DNA from: Sulfitobacter marinus
GTDB taxonomy: Bacteria > Pseudomonadota > Alphaproteobacteria > Rhodobacterales > Rhodobacteraceae
Direction: 5' to 3'
NCBI RefSeq assembly: GCF_900116285.1
Contig: NZ_FPAJ01000001.1
Coordinates: 992,001 to 1,056,000, forward strand
Length of the DNA stretch: 64,000 nt
In this document: one piece after another, positions 24,939 to 34,077 of the stretch
How the letters are laid out: every line of letters starts with the position of its first letter
Numbering within the stretch: the stretch's first letter is position 1
The notes under the pieces: generated by a model
What the model was told of the DNA's origin: nothing
The model's input: the letters and a program-made list of their open reading frames with translations, nothing else
Databases searched by the model: none
Translations under genes and position numbers: made by a program

Positions 24939-27032
24939 TTAGGCGACATTCTCGATGGTGATGCTGGTTTGCCCGGCCCCCTCACTGCCCTGATCCGCAC
25001 GCTCGCTGCTTGGCATCTTAAGCGTGAAAGTGCTGCCGCGACCGATTTTGCTGGTCAGCGACAAGGTACCACCATGGAGCGCGGCCAGTTGCTCGGAAAT
25101 TGCCAACCCAAGGCCAAGGCCGCCGCTTTTACGCGACATAGATCCGTCAACCTGCTGAAAACGCTGAAAAACACGTTCCAGATTTTCCTCCGAGATACCA
25201 TGCCCGGTGTCTGTGACATTGAAAACGATCTGCCCGTTTTCTCTGGTCATCTCCAAATGGATTGATCCCTTGTCGGTGAACTTAATCGCGTTGTTGATCA
25301 GGTTGTACAGAATTTGCTTGAGCCTGACCTTATCAGCCATTGCCTCGGCCGAACTGTCACCTGCATAGCTTAAATCCAAACCCTTTGCTTCGGCATTGGG
25401 CTGTAAATCCTCAACGACCGACGCCGCCAGTTCATCCAACTGCAAAAGCTGCATATCCAGCTCCAACTTGCCGCGGGCGACCTTTGTCCAATCCAGCAAA
25501 TCCTCGACCAGACGGATCATATGCTGCGCGGAATCCGCAATGCCTGCGCCCTGCTCTGAAATAAAGTCCTGGTACTTATTGATCGCCGTCGTCACCGCGG
25601 GGGTTGGCGGGCCATCGGCACTGATCGCCTTGGTCAGTTTTTTGGACTGCGGCAGTCTTTCACTGTTGCGCATAAAGGTCGCGCGCCCGAAAATCACCGT
25701 CAGCGGCGTGCGCAACTCGTGGGATACATTATTCAAGAAATCAGTCTTTTCGCGGTCCGCGGCCTCGGCAACACCTTGCGCATGTTTTTCGGCGCTCACG
25801 TCTGTCCATATCCCCACCGTATAGCCATGTGGGGTCTTGGCTTCTGTAACCTTGAGCCAGAGATCGTCACTGATCTGTTGAAGAAAGGATTCACCGGGAT
25901 TACGGAAATTTTCCATCCGGTCGGCAATCCATGCCTCACGGTCCTCGGGGACAAACGGTGCCGCCTGATGCGTCGCGGCAATGCGAACCAGTTCATCCAT
26001 TGTCATGCCGGGGACCACCAGATCAGCAATATTGGCGTGGTAATCAAGATATTTTTGGTTCACGATCATCAGCCGTTCTTTGTCATCAAAGGCGATGAAC
26101 CCTTCACTGATACAGCCGACCGCTTCGGCCAGCAGCGCATGCGCATCGTCCTTTTTCAACGCAAGCCTGCGATAGGCCGACAAGACGACCAACAGAACCA
26201 CGGCAGAAAACAACGAGAACGCCACCAGATAGCTGCTTTGCGGTGAATATGATGGCCATCCAGCCGTCGGCCGTGCCAAGGCCTGCCACCTGTTGCCCAA
26301 CATGCTAAAGTCAACGACAACAGGTTCAAAACGCCACGATTGATTGCCGTTCCCAGCGGTCGCCACAGGCACACCAGAGGCTGGTATCTCGTTCAATTCA
26401 AAAAGATATTTCGAGGCGTCGCCAAAGTCATGACGCTCCGAGCTGAACAAACTATCCGCCCTGATCGCGATCGAAATAATCCCCCAAAACCGGTCCCTAT
26501 CGCGATCAGGGAGCGGTAGGAACACGGGGTAACGCAGGATATAACCCATCTCGCCGCCCAGCAGCGACAGCGGCCCGTCCACCACAGCACTTTGCCCCCG
26601 GTACGCCCGCGCCACACTGGCCATCTGTTCCGGCACCTGCCAGTATTTCAAACCAATCGCGGTCTCATCATCGCTCAGTGGAAAACTATGCGTGACCTCA
26701 AGTCCGGGGGCCAGAGCCACGGCGACAATCGTGGGGGAATCCTTTTGCAGTTTTGTGACAATATTAACGACCTGCGTATCAACCGCGCCGCCGGAAATGC
26801 TTAGAATATTTTCAATTCTTTTCGCAGTCAGAACGGTCTCAAAGAACCGCTGCTGAACCTGTTCAGCCGTCGCATAAAGCCCGTTTTCAACGTCGCGTTT
26901 CACCGATGCAAGGTGGCTGTCACGGTCCAGTTTGATGATGGTATAGCCGATGCCCGACACGCTACCGATCACAATTACAGCCATCAAAAGAAACGACTTT
27001 GAAGCTAGATAATTTTTGACGCTATCGATCAT
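24939..27032 (-). CDS. Sensor histidine kinase with CHASE-like domain
   Basis: The 697-residue kinase has a membrane helix at 14-34, a periplasmic sensor resembling CHASE (about 35-270), a second helix near 275-295 (SSYLVAFSLFSAVVLLVVLS), a PAS domain (HALLAEAVGCISEGFIAFDD), then the phosphoacceptor His in FLNNVSHELRTPLTVIFG and the ATPase (ILYNLINNAIKF, TGHGI, GGLGLGLAI). An insertion after the H-box (residues about 470-500, with a Pro/Ala-rich stretch) lengthens the dimerisation region. No receiver domain and no response regulator is adjacent, so the partner is unlinked. It is convergent with the zinc operon. Confidence 0.9.
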   Translation of the reverse strand: MIDSVKNYLASKSFLLMAVIVIGSVSGIGYTIIKLDRDSHLASVKRDVENGLYATAEQVQQRFFETVLTAKRIENILSISGGAVDTQVVNIVTKLQKDSPTIVAVALAPGLEVTHSFPLSDDETAIGLKYWQVPEQMASVARAYRGQSAVVDGPLSLLGGEMGYILRYPVFLPLPDRDRDRFWGIISIAIRADSLFSSERHDFGDASKYLFELNEIPASGVPVATAGNGNQSWRFEPVVVDFSMLGNRWQALARPTAGWPSYSPQSSYLVAFSLFSAVVLLVVLSAYRRLALKKDDAHALLAEAVGCISEGFIAFDDKERLMIVNQKYLDYHANIADLVVPGMTMDELVRIAATHQAAPFVPEDREAWIADRMENFRNPGESFLQQISDDLWLKVTEAKTPHGYTVGIWTDVSAEKHAQGVAEAADREKTDFLNNVSHELRTPLTVIFGRATFMRNSERLPQSKKLTKAISADGPPTPAVTTAINKYQDFISEQGAGIADSAQHMIRLVEDLLDWTKVARGKLELDMQLLQLDELAASVVEDLQPNAEAKGLDLSYAGDSSAEAMADKVRLKQILYNLINNAIKFTDKGSIHLEMTRENGQIVFNVTDTGHGISEENLERVFQRFQQVDGSMSRKSGGLGLGLAISEQLAALHGGTLSLTSKIGRGSTFTLKMPSSERADQGSEGAGQTSITIENVA

Positions 27033-27479
27033 TTTTTCTCAACATTCCCTGTATCGGCTATGGAAACTCTGCCGTCATATCTGGCTTGACTGACGATCTT
27101 CTCGTTTCCTTAGCCCCCTCCTTCACCATCACGCCGATATCCGCCAAATTTTGGGCGCATTTCCGGCACGATCCTGACTGAAAAGATAATGCGCATCTCG
27201 TTCCATTTAACAACCCGATTTGTTAGTATTTTCAAATACCTAGCAGATCGTCGCAAAAAGAACGTTTCCCACATCTCCAGCGGTCCGGCGCACACCCCAA
27301 CAATACCGCTTCATTGAAAGGCCAAATTCACAAAATTTGCAACCATAACACGAGAGATAAATCCTCAAAGCAGCCGCAAATTTCATACCATTGGCAAAGT
27401 TATAGCATTTACTAGGCCGTATCCCAAAACACATTCCGCCCGTTTCGGAGTGTATTTACTTTTGCGGATGCAAATGGAC
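27033..27479. other. Gap between two histidine kinase genes
   Basis: These 447 bases are relatively AT-rich and contain the presumed promoter of the CHASE kinase at the left side and the 3' end flank of the EnvZ-like kinase at the right. The frames present are short and look like noise. I see no gene and no convincing RNA structure. Confidence 0.6.
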
Positions 27480-28808
27480 CTAACGAGCGATGACGATATC
27501 GGCCCGCAGGCCGCCCAAGCGTTCAGACACCCCCAAGCGCAGCACGCCGCCATGGGCACGGGCAATGTCGGTGGCAATGGCCAGACCCAGGCCAACGCCG
27601 CCGCCACCCTGGTTCTGGCTGCGCGCAGAATCCAACCGCGAAAACGGGCGCACGGCCTCATGGCGACGCGCCTCAGGAATACCGGGGCCATCATCCTCCA
27701 CACGGATACGCATCGTCTTGTCGGTCAGCATGACGGACACCTCGGCCTTGGAGCCATAGCGCACCGCGTTCGAGATCAGATTATCCACTGCCCGCAAGAT
27801 CGCCACCTTGCGCAAACGCACTGTCCCCGACCCGGTCCCTTCGGCGGGAAGCAAGGTCACATTACGCCCCGCTCGTTGCGCCTCAGCCACAGCGGTTTCT
27901 AGCAATACATGCGGGTCCAGTTTCTCAAACTCGCCCTCGGCAGTGCCTTTGGAAAAATCAAGGAATTCATCCAACATCCGCTGCATATCATCGACGTCCT
28001 GCAGCAAGGGGCCGGTGTCTTCGTCGTCCATCATCGAAAGGCTCAGACGCATGCGCGTCAGCGGAGTGCGCAGATCATGGCTCACCCCCGACAACATCAA
28101 TGTGCGTTGCTCAATATGCCGCTCGATCCGGGCGCGCATGTCAACAAACGCACTGCCCGCTGCACGCACCTCTACGGCCCCTGCGGGGGTATACGGAATA
28201 TGGCGGCCGCGCCCGAACGCTTCGGCAGCGCGGGCCAAACGTTTGATCGGCCGCAGCTGATTGCGAAGATATACGAATGAAATCAACGTCATCAGAAAGC
28301 CGAAGGTAAAGGTGTAGACAAACAGCTGGTGCGGATTCGCCGCCGAAATGCGGCGCCGGTCAAAGCTGATCTTGATCGGCCCCCTATCTGTGTCGGCGAA
28401 CAAATACACAAGGTCCGGATCGCTCAGATCAAGCGACAGAAACCCGGACAACCGGGTCCTGAACAGCTTGATCATCACGCGGCCCGAATAATCATACCAA
28501 GACAGGCTGTTCTGGCGGGGCACCTCATCCAAGGGTACCGGCGTCGCCCGCATCATCAAAGGGGCCAACCGTTCTGTGACCATCGGCGCAATGTCGTCGG
28601 GCGACGGGGCATCCGCGACCACGTCCAGCACCAGCGCCACCTCGCGCAGCACCGTGGTGGTCATTTGGGTAGTCACCCCTTCATAGTTGCGCTGCGCAAA
28701 GATCACCGTCACCACCAGCTGTAAAATCACAACCGGCAACAGCAAGATCAGCGCCGCGCGCCCATAGATGCCTCGGGGCATATATCGTTTGAGCCACATA
28801 AAGAACAT
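27480..28808 (-). CDS. EnvZ-type sensor histidine kinase
   Basis: The 442-residue kinase starts MFFMWLKRYMPRGIYGRA. Two membrane helices flank a periplasmic loop of about 120 residues (LILLLPVVILQLVVTVIFA; VYTFTFGFLMTLISFVYL). A HAMP domain (IKRLARAAEAFGRGRHIPYT) precedes the His in SGVSHDLRTPLTRMRLSL and the ATPase (AVDNLISNAVRYG, DDGPGI, GVGLGLAIATDI). This is the EnvZ order, and the typical partner OmpR is not encoded next to it. AAGG lies eight bases before the ATG; an in-frame start at 28850 is less likely. It diverges from the MBL-fold gene with only 45 bases between starts. Confidence 0.9.
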   Translation of the reverse strand: MFFMWLKRYMPRGIYGRAALILLLPVVILQLVVTVIFAQRNYEGVTTQMTTTVLREVALVLDVVADAPSPDDIAPMVTERLAPLMMRATPVPLDEVPRQNSLSWYDYSGRVMIKLFRTRLSGFLSLDLSDPDLVYLFADTDRGPIKISFDRRRISAANPHQLFVYTFTFGFLMTLISFVYLRNQLRPIKRLARAAEAFGRGRHIPYTPAGAVEVRAAGSAFVDMRARIERHIEQRTLMLSGVSHDLRTPLTRMRLSLSMMDDEDTGPLLQDVDDMQRMLDEFLDFSKGTAEGEFEKLDPHVLLETAVAEAQRAGRNVTLLPAEGTGSGTVRLRKVAILRAVDNLISNAVRYGSKAEVSVMLTDKTMRIRVEDDGPGIPEARRHEAVRPFSRLDSARSQNQGGGGVGLGLAIATDIARAHGGVLRLGVSERLGGLRADIVIAR

Positions 28809-28853
28809 GTTGTAGACCTTAGCCAGACACCCGCCCCTACGAAAGGCCAAACC

Positions 28854-29765
28854 ATGCTGCCCCCCGATGACTTTGCCCCGCCCGTAGGGATCGCCCAGGA
28901 TCTAGAGCCCGGCCTGCGCAGAATTGTGGCCGATAACCCGTCTCCCATGACCTATCGCGGCACCAATACCTATCTGCTTGGCACGAACGCTCTGGCAGTG
29001 ATCGATCCCGGCCCGGCGTCACAGGCACATCTAAACGCGATTCTGACTGCCGTCGGATCAGACCAGCACATCAGCCACATCATCGTCACCCATACCCATC
29101 TTGATCACTCTCCTCTCGCACGCGATCTGTCTCAGGCCTCCGGCGCGCCGATCTTGGCCTTTGGCGATGCCTCGGCGGGCCGCTCTGACGTCATGACCCA
29201 ACTGGCCAAAGGCGCACAGATCGGGGGCGGCGAAGGCATTGATGAAGACTTCCACGCCGACCAGATTGTGCAGGACGGCGACCACATCACCGGCGACAAC
29301 TGGTCGCTCGAGGTTATTCACACCCCCGGTCACATCGGCAACCACATCAGTCTCGGGTGGCAGGATGCTTGTTTTACGGCCGATCACGTGATGGGCTGGG
29401 CCAGCTCGCTTGTGTCGCCGCCTGATGGCGACCTGACCGATTTCATGGCCTCGTGTACCCGTCTGCAAAAACGTGCCTGGCGGACATTTTACCCCGGTCA
29501 CGGGGCCGAGATCGACGATCCTGCCGGGCGCTTGGCCTGGCTAATCGGGCACCGCCAATCCAGAGAGGCAGATATTTTGGATGCTCTCGCTGCAGGCCCG
29601 GCCACCGCACAGGCCCTCGCGGCGCAAATTTACACCCAGACACCGCCCGCTCTTCTGGGGGCGGCAGCTCGCAATGTCCTTGCTCACCTTGTTGATCTGA
29701 ATGGAAAAAACCGAGTGACGCCTGTTGAAACCCTATCCGCTGACGCCGAATTCAAGCTGATCTGA
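28854..29765 (+). CDS. MBL-fold metallo-hydrolase (LACTB2-like)
   Basis: The 303-residue protein carries the metallo-beta-lactamase zinc motif THTHLDHS near residue 82-88, with further His and Asp ligands in TPGHIGNHISL and CFTADHVMGW and YPGHG. A C-terminal winged region (about 230-303) matches LACTB2-type hydrolases. The family includes nucleases and thioesterases acting on hydroxyacyl or RNA substrates; the substrate here cannot be read. AAAGG precedes the ATG. Its promoter overlaps that of the divergent EnvZ-like kinase. Confidence 0.88.
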   Translation: MLPPDDFAPPVGIAQDLEPGLRRIVADNPSPMTYRGTNTYLLGTNALAVIDPGPASQAHLNAILTAVGSDQHISHIIVTHTHLDHSPLARDLSQASGAPILAFGDASAGRSDVMTQLAKGAQIGGGEGIDEDFHADQIVQDGDHITGDNWSLEVIHTPGHIGNHISLGWQDACFTADHVMGWASSLVSPPDGDLTDFMASCTRLQKRAWRTFYPGHGAEIDDPAGRLAWLIGHRQSREADILDALAAGPATAQALAAQIYTQTPPALLGAAARNVLAHLVDLNGKNRVTPVETLSADAEFKLI

Positions 29766-29846
29766 AATCAATTTCGAAAAAGCTGTAAAAAACTGCTCAA
29801 ACCCACTGGACGGCACAAAACACCACTGCTATATCGCCCAGACCGT

Positions 29847-29921
29847 TCCGACGTAGCTCAGCGGTAGAGCAGTTGACTGTTAATCAATTGGTCGTAGGTT
29901 CGATCCCTACCGTCGGAGCCA
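29847..29921 (+). tRNA. tRNA-Asn (anticodon GTT)
   Basis: The full cloverleaf is present: acceptor TCCGACG paired with CGTCGGA, D-arm GCTC-AGCGGTAGA-GAGC type, anticodon arm with loop CTGTTAA, T-arm GTAGG-TTCGATC-CCTAC, discriminator G and an encoded CCA end at 29919-29921. The anticodon at 29879-29881 reads GTT, decoding AAC and AAU. It is a single-gene unit, followed by a terminator 28 bases later. Confidence 0.98.
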
Positions 29922-30265
29922 ATTAACTACTTGATAGTTATGTAGAATGGGCGAGCCTTAGGGTTCGCCCTTTTCTGTTTTGGAACGACCGCATTCGGAC
30001 TTATTGTCCGGTGTGAATTATGCCCAATTGTCCGGAATTCTAGATCTTATTGTTGTCCCGACACTGAAACTCTACCTGAACCGAAACGTTATATCTGTCG
30101 GGGCTTGGGGTTCTGAGGTCAGACGGTCGGCAGCAATGCCTGCCCCCCGTAAGAATGTTGGACAAGTCGGCTAGCCGACCCGCAAACAAATGCACTCGAC
30201 GGCGAAGATATCATCCCTTTAGCGCAGGCATGTTAGCCAGCCACGTTCATTCTCTGCGAGTTATG
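29922..30265. other. Gap after tRNA-Asn
   Basis: These 344 bases hold the terminator at 29949-29980. Beyond that, two weak plus-strand frames of 64 and 87 codons appear, without ribosome sites or known sequence. tRNA 3' ends are common integration sites, but no attachment repeat or integrase is present here. Confidence 0.6.
29949..29980 (+). terminator. Rho-independent terminator after tRNA-Asn
   Basis: GGGCGAGCC pairs with GGGTTCGCC in a nine-base-pair stem with one G-U pair, followed by TTTTCTGTTT. It lies 28 bases after the tRNA and ends that transcript. Confidence 0.85.
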
Positions 30266-32053
30266 TCACCCAGCCAGCTGCGCCGGTTCGGTATCGCCTT
30301 CATCAACCAAGGCAAATTCGACATGGAAGGTCGAGCCGACACCGACCTCACTGTCATAGAAAACATCCCCCGACATCTGTTGGGCAAGTTTTTTGGAGAT
30401 ATGCAGACCAAGCCCTGAGCCTTGGGTCGAGGATTGCCCGCTGCTTTTCACCTGTTCAAAATGCCCAAAAACCTGGCTTTCCATACCTTCGGGGATGCCG
30501 CGACCGGAATCCTTGATCGACAATCTGGCACGCCCGTTATCGATCATCAGCGCGCCTTCGACCACGCCATTTTCCTTTGAGAACTTGATGGCGTTCGAGA
30601 CCAGATTATCGACGATCTGGCGCAGGGCAAAAGCATCTCCGACAATAAAGGCCGTGGTATCGTTTTTCTTGGTGACAAAACGCACGCCCCGCGTCGAGGC
30701 GAACATCTTGTTTTCTTCAAGGCTTTCGTGCAGCAGCCCCCCCAGATCGACACGTTTTGTATCCAAAGGCAGGGCACCAATGTCGATTTTCTGGGCCAGC
30801 AGGATATTGTCGACCAACCGCGACAACCGCCGGCCGTTGCGATGCGCAATCTCAAGCAGGGATTTCAACGGGGCGGACACATCGCCAAAACGGTCGCTCA
30901 GCGCCAGCGCCAGCCCGCCCGTCAGCGAGGTTAACGGGGTCCGCATTTCATGGCTGACCACCGATACAAACTCGTCTTTGGCCTCATTTGCCTGATCCGC
31001 CGCTTCGACGGCCCGTTCCAGCTCCGCGCTGATGGCGATCCGGTCCGTGATGTCAACGAAAGTGATGCTCCACCCAAGGATGGCCCGCGCGGGATCCAGC
31101 GGGCTTGCGACCTCCTGAATTCTCGGCTCATAAAACCGGTCGCTGATCTCCAGGTTTTCAACCTCTTCCGAGGTATTCGAACGTTCGATGTTCTTTAGTA
31201 CCTCCTTCAGTAGGTGCCCTGACCCGTCATGTAATCCGCTGCGTTTCGCGGCCGAATTCATCTGTACGATGTTGTAGGTCCGGTCGATCAAAACGACAGG
31301 TTCGCTCATCGTGTCGAATAGGATTGACGGTCCGACCGTGGCCATGTCCAGGGTTTTGTTCGTCACCAGCAGCGAGCTAAAGGCGACGACGGCGAATGTG
31401 AACATAAACGCAGTGGGGTCGAGGCCGAAAATCGTAAAGCCGAACATGACATAAGCCGCATTCGTGACCAACGGCGTTATCGTAACCGCCACCAACACCC
31501 CCAAAAACGGCCAAGCGGAAAACCTTGAGCGGGTAAAGGCGCGTAAAAGGCACCAAAGTGTCGCCATTACGAAGGAATACAGGGTCGCGATGATCACATA
31601 AAATCCGGGACCGTGAACATAAGTCACATGATCTTGCCCTGGCCACATACCTGTCCCATCAGCATAGACCAAATGGTGCCACTGGTTTGTCGCTGCCAAG
31701 GCAAAGACAGTAGCCGTTATGACAGCAGGCACTGCATAGACCCACCGCTTCGCGACCCACGGCGCGTTGTCGATATAGCCAAAGATAAAGAAACACCAAG
31801 CAACAGGCACCGTGGCATTACCTAACCACGCCGAAATGGCGAATCTATACTGACAGGTAAAATCATCAGATGCGGCCTCTGCCCCGACAACGATCAGCGT
31901 CCAGATCAAAGCCACAAAAGCCATTGCATAGTAAGGTTTTGCGCTGAACCGCTGGAACTTCAACATCCAGACCATGACAAAGGCAGCCACAGCGCTTACG
32001 CCAAGAACCCCCAAGAAAATCGGGGATATGAGGATGTCAGCAAAGCAAGTCAT
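30266..32053 (-). CDS. Sensor histidine kinase with seven-helix N-terminal domain
   Basis: The 595-residue kinase has about seven membrane helices in residues 1-230, ending near PTAFMFTFAVVAFSSLLVT, which fits the 7TM histidine-kinase N-terminal domain. A PAS domain follows (ILFDTMSEPVVLIDRTYNIV; GWSITFVDITDR), then the His in FVSVVSHEMRTPLTSLTGG and the ATPase (QIVDNLVSNAIKF, DSGRGI, GSGLGLHIS). No response regulator is encoded alongside. The family senses ligands within the membrane in many cases. The start at 32053 was chosen over a TTG one codon upstream; the ribosome site (AAGGTGA) is somewhat distant. Confidence 0.88.
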   Translation of the reverse strand: MTCFADILISPIFLGVLGVSAVAAFVMVWMLKFQRFSAKPYYAMAFVALIWTLIVVGAEAASDDFTCQYRFAISAWLGNATVPVAWCFFIFGYIDNAPWVAKRWVYAVPAVITATVFALAATNQWHHLVYADGTGMWPGQDHVTYVHGPGFYVIIATLYSFVMATLWCLLRAFTRSRFSAWPFLGVLVAVTITPLVTNAAYVMFGFTIFGLDPTAFMFTFAVVAFSSLLVTNKTLDMATVGPSILFDTMSEPVVLIDRTYNIVQMNSAAKRSGLHDGSGHLLKEVLKNIERSNTSEEVENLEISDRFYEPRIQEVASPLDPARAILGWSITFVDITDRIAISAELERAVEAADQANEAKDEFVSVVSHEMRTPLTSLTGGLALALSDRFGDVSAPLKSLLEIAHRNGRRLSRLVDNILLAQKIDIGALPLDTKRVDLGGLLHESLEENKMFASTRGVRFVTKKNDTTAFIVGDAFALRQIVDNLVSNAIKFSKENGVVEGALMIDNGRARLSIKDSGRGIPEGMESQVFGHFEQVKSSGQSSTQGSGLGLHISKKLAQQMSGDVFYDSEVGVGSTFHVEFALVDEGDTEPAQLAG

Positions 32054-32634
32054 CAAAACAAGTCATCACCTTCTCTGCCTAAACCTAAATTTTTCAGGCG
32101 ATAAACATCACGCGGTTGTGGTTAAAATTTGACGCCGCCAAGAGGATAGCAGGCCGCTTGCCGTAGCACCGTCTCGAGTAATTATCGTACCAATTTTTAG
32201 TATCACAGGTCCATAACTTCCGCCAAGCATGGAGGTGACAAAATTTCAATTTCAAGTTGTTTAACCACGATAGCGATGCGCCCCTGCCTCACACGCCTCA
32301 AATTAAGGCGTAAATACGTCCTCTTACTACGTGACGCTGTTAGATTTATGGGAAAAGTGCCGCTCTACGCGGCTGATGTTCGACCCTGTTAAAGTGCTGC
32401 GGGCACAGACGCCTAAATCCAGATCGAAAGGCACGAAAAATCACGCCTTGTTATTTCAGAAGATCACGCGAAACCACATCCGGACGCTTGCGGTCGTGGG
32501 CTTTGATGCGCTTTACCTGCTGACCCTCAAGGTGCTGGTCATCGTCTCGGTTCTGGTTTCGGTCAAGACGGCCTTGGTCGGGCCGGTGGCATGTCCCGGG
32601 TTACTGATTGTCAGTCTGGCGCTCCAGATCACGC
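32054..32634. other. Gap upstream of the 7TM kinase, downstream of cysG
   Basis: These 581 bases hold the promoter of the 7TM kinase and the 3' flank of the nas operon. A plus-strand frame of 114 codons starting at 32331 overlaps cysG and has no ribosome site or recognisable domain. I find no convincing terminator or gene. Confidence 0.55.
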
Positions 32635-34077
32635 CTACGGTGTCACATGCGCCATTGCACCCTCGGCCACCCTGAACGCCGCGGTTTTTGCCGTATGAGG
32701 CGGCACAGCAGAATTTACCGGCACCGTATTTTTGCGCAGTTTCAGCAGCAGCGTCGCCGTGTTTTTTATGCCGTGCTGTGCAAGCGTCGCAGGCAGTGAC
32801 GCGACATCGCATGTGGCGACGATCTGCCGATCAGTTTGCGCATGTGCGACGATGGTAACGCTGATCTGGTCTGCCGCATGCCGAGCGGACAGGTAGGTGC
32901 TAATCGCCGGTGCCGCAGCGACCGCCATGTAAAGCGCCACACAACTGCCGGGGCTAAGGTTTTTAACCGCGTTGGGTATCGCGGACCCGTCCGTAAAATG
33001 CCCCGTTGTCAGAATCAGCGTGTCAATCGCCTCTCTCTCCGTCAACGTCTGGCCCACGGCCGCTGCAGCACCGCAGGCCGCAGTCACACCGGGGACGATT
33101 TCAAACGGAATATCGGCGTCGCGCAGGGCGTCAATCTCTTCCAAGCTGCGGGCAAAGACGCCGGGATCGCCGCACTTCAACCGAACCACGCGCGCGCCTG
33201 ATTTTGCGCTGGCCAGCATCGTTTGGGTGATTTTCTCTTGCGGCCAACTGTGGCATCCGGGCCGCTTGCCGACATAGACACGTTGCGCATCTCTTCGGGC
33301 CAGCTCTAGGATTTCGGGATCAACCAAGCGGTCGTAATAGATCACGTCGGCCTCTTGCAGCCGTTGTACCCCGCGCAGGGTAATCAGGTCTTTGGCACCG
33401 GGGCCAGCACCAACCAACGCGACGCTTCCGCCGGTGTCGTGTTCGAAATCACCCGTAGCGATCGCCTGCTTGATCATCTGCGCAGCCTCACGCACGCCGC
33501 CGCTTGTGTATTTGCGGCGCGGTGCATCGCCAAAGACCCAACGCCACAGATCACGGCGCAAGCGCGGCGCAAGACGCTGCGCGGCACTGGCGCGCAGCCG
33601 TCCGGCAAGGGCCGCAAGATCACCCAGATTAGGCTCCAACATCTGTTCGACCTGCGTCTTAATCTGGCGCGCTAGAACCGGGGCCGTGCCCTCTGTTCCA
33701 ATGGCGACCACAACGGGGTCACGGTCCACGATGGACGGGGTGATCGCATCACATAAGGCAGGCTGATCGACCACGTTCACCGTCGCCCCCGCAGCCTTGG
33801 CCACGCCGTGCAGCGCGCTGTCTGCCCCGGGGCATCCGGTCGCAATGAAAACCAATGCTGTCTGTTCAAAATCGCGGGTGCTGATGGTGCCGCGCTGTTG
33901 CGTGATCCGGCCAGAGGCCGCCAATGCTGCCAGCTCGTCGTCAAGCATGTCGCTCAGCACAACGATCTGCGCGTCGGTCTTGAGCATCAGGCGCGTCTTT
34001 TGCGCGGCCTGTTCGCCGCCGCCCACAATCACGACCCGACGGCCCGCCATCTTGATAAACATGGGAAAGGTTTTCAT
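32635..34077 (-). CDS. cysG: Siroheme synthase CysG
   Basis: This 480-residue trifunctional enzyme makes siroheme, the cofactor of the nitrite reductase NirB encoded in the same operon. The N-terminal precorrin-2 dehydrogenase/ferrochelatase domain has the NAD site VVIVGGGEQAAQK, and the C-terminal methyltransferase domain has VALVGAGPGAKDLITLRGVQ and VVRLKCGDPGVFARSLEE. The ATG at 34077 overlaps the upstream stop by four bases; an in-frame ATG lies three codons earlier. Last gene of the nas operon. Confidence 0.95.
   Translation of the reverse strand: MKTFPMFIKMAGRRVVIVGGGEQAAQKTRLMLKTDAQIVVLSDMLDDELAALAASGRITQQRGTISTRDFEQTALVFIATGCPGADSALHGVAKAAGATVNVVDQPALCDAITPSIVDRDPVVVAIGTEGTAPVLARQIKTQVEQMLEPNLGDLAALAGRLRASAAQRLAPRLRRDLWRWVFGDAPRRKYTSGGVREAAQMIKQAIATGDFEHDTGGSVALVGAGPGAKDLITLRGVQRLQEADVIYYDRLVDPEILELARRDAQRVYVGKRPGCHSWPQEKITQTMLASAKSGARVVRLKCGDPGVFARSLEEIDALRDADIPFEIVPGVTAACGAAAAVGQTLTEREAIDTLILTTGHFTDGSAIPNAVKNLSPGSCVALYMAVAAAPAISTYLSARHAADQISVTIVAHAQTDRQIVATCDVASLPATLAQHGIKNTATLLLKLRKNTVPVNSAVPPHTAKTAAFRVAEGAMAHVTP

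Noticed and set aside
29922-30265. Attachment site or island start after tRNA-Asn
   Set aside because: tRNA 3' ends often host integration, but no direct repeat of the tRNA end, integrase or mobile gene is visible.
32038-32070. Duplicated TGATGACTTG before the 7TM kinase start and a nine-codon leader frame
   Set aside because: The repeat is only ten bases long and a leader peptide has no supporting stem or terminator.
32331-32675. Plus-strand frame of 114 codons in the gap and over cysG
   Set aside because: No ribosome site, no recognisable domain, and it overlaps the 3' end of a real gene on the other strand.
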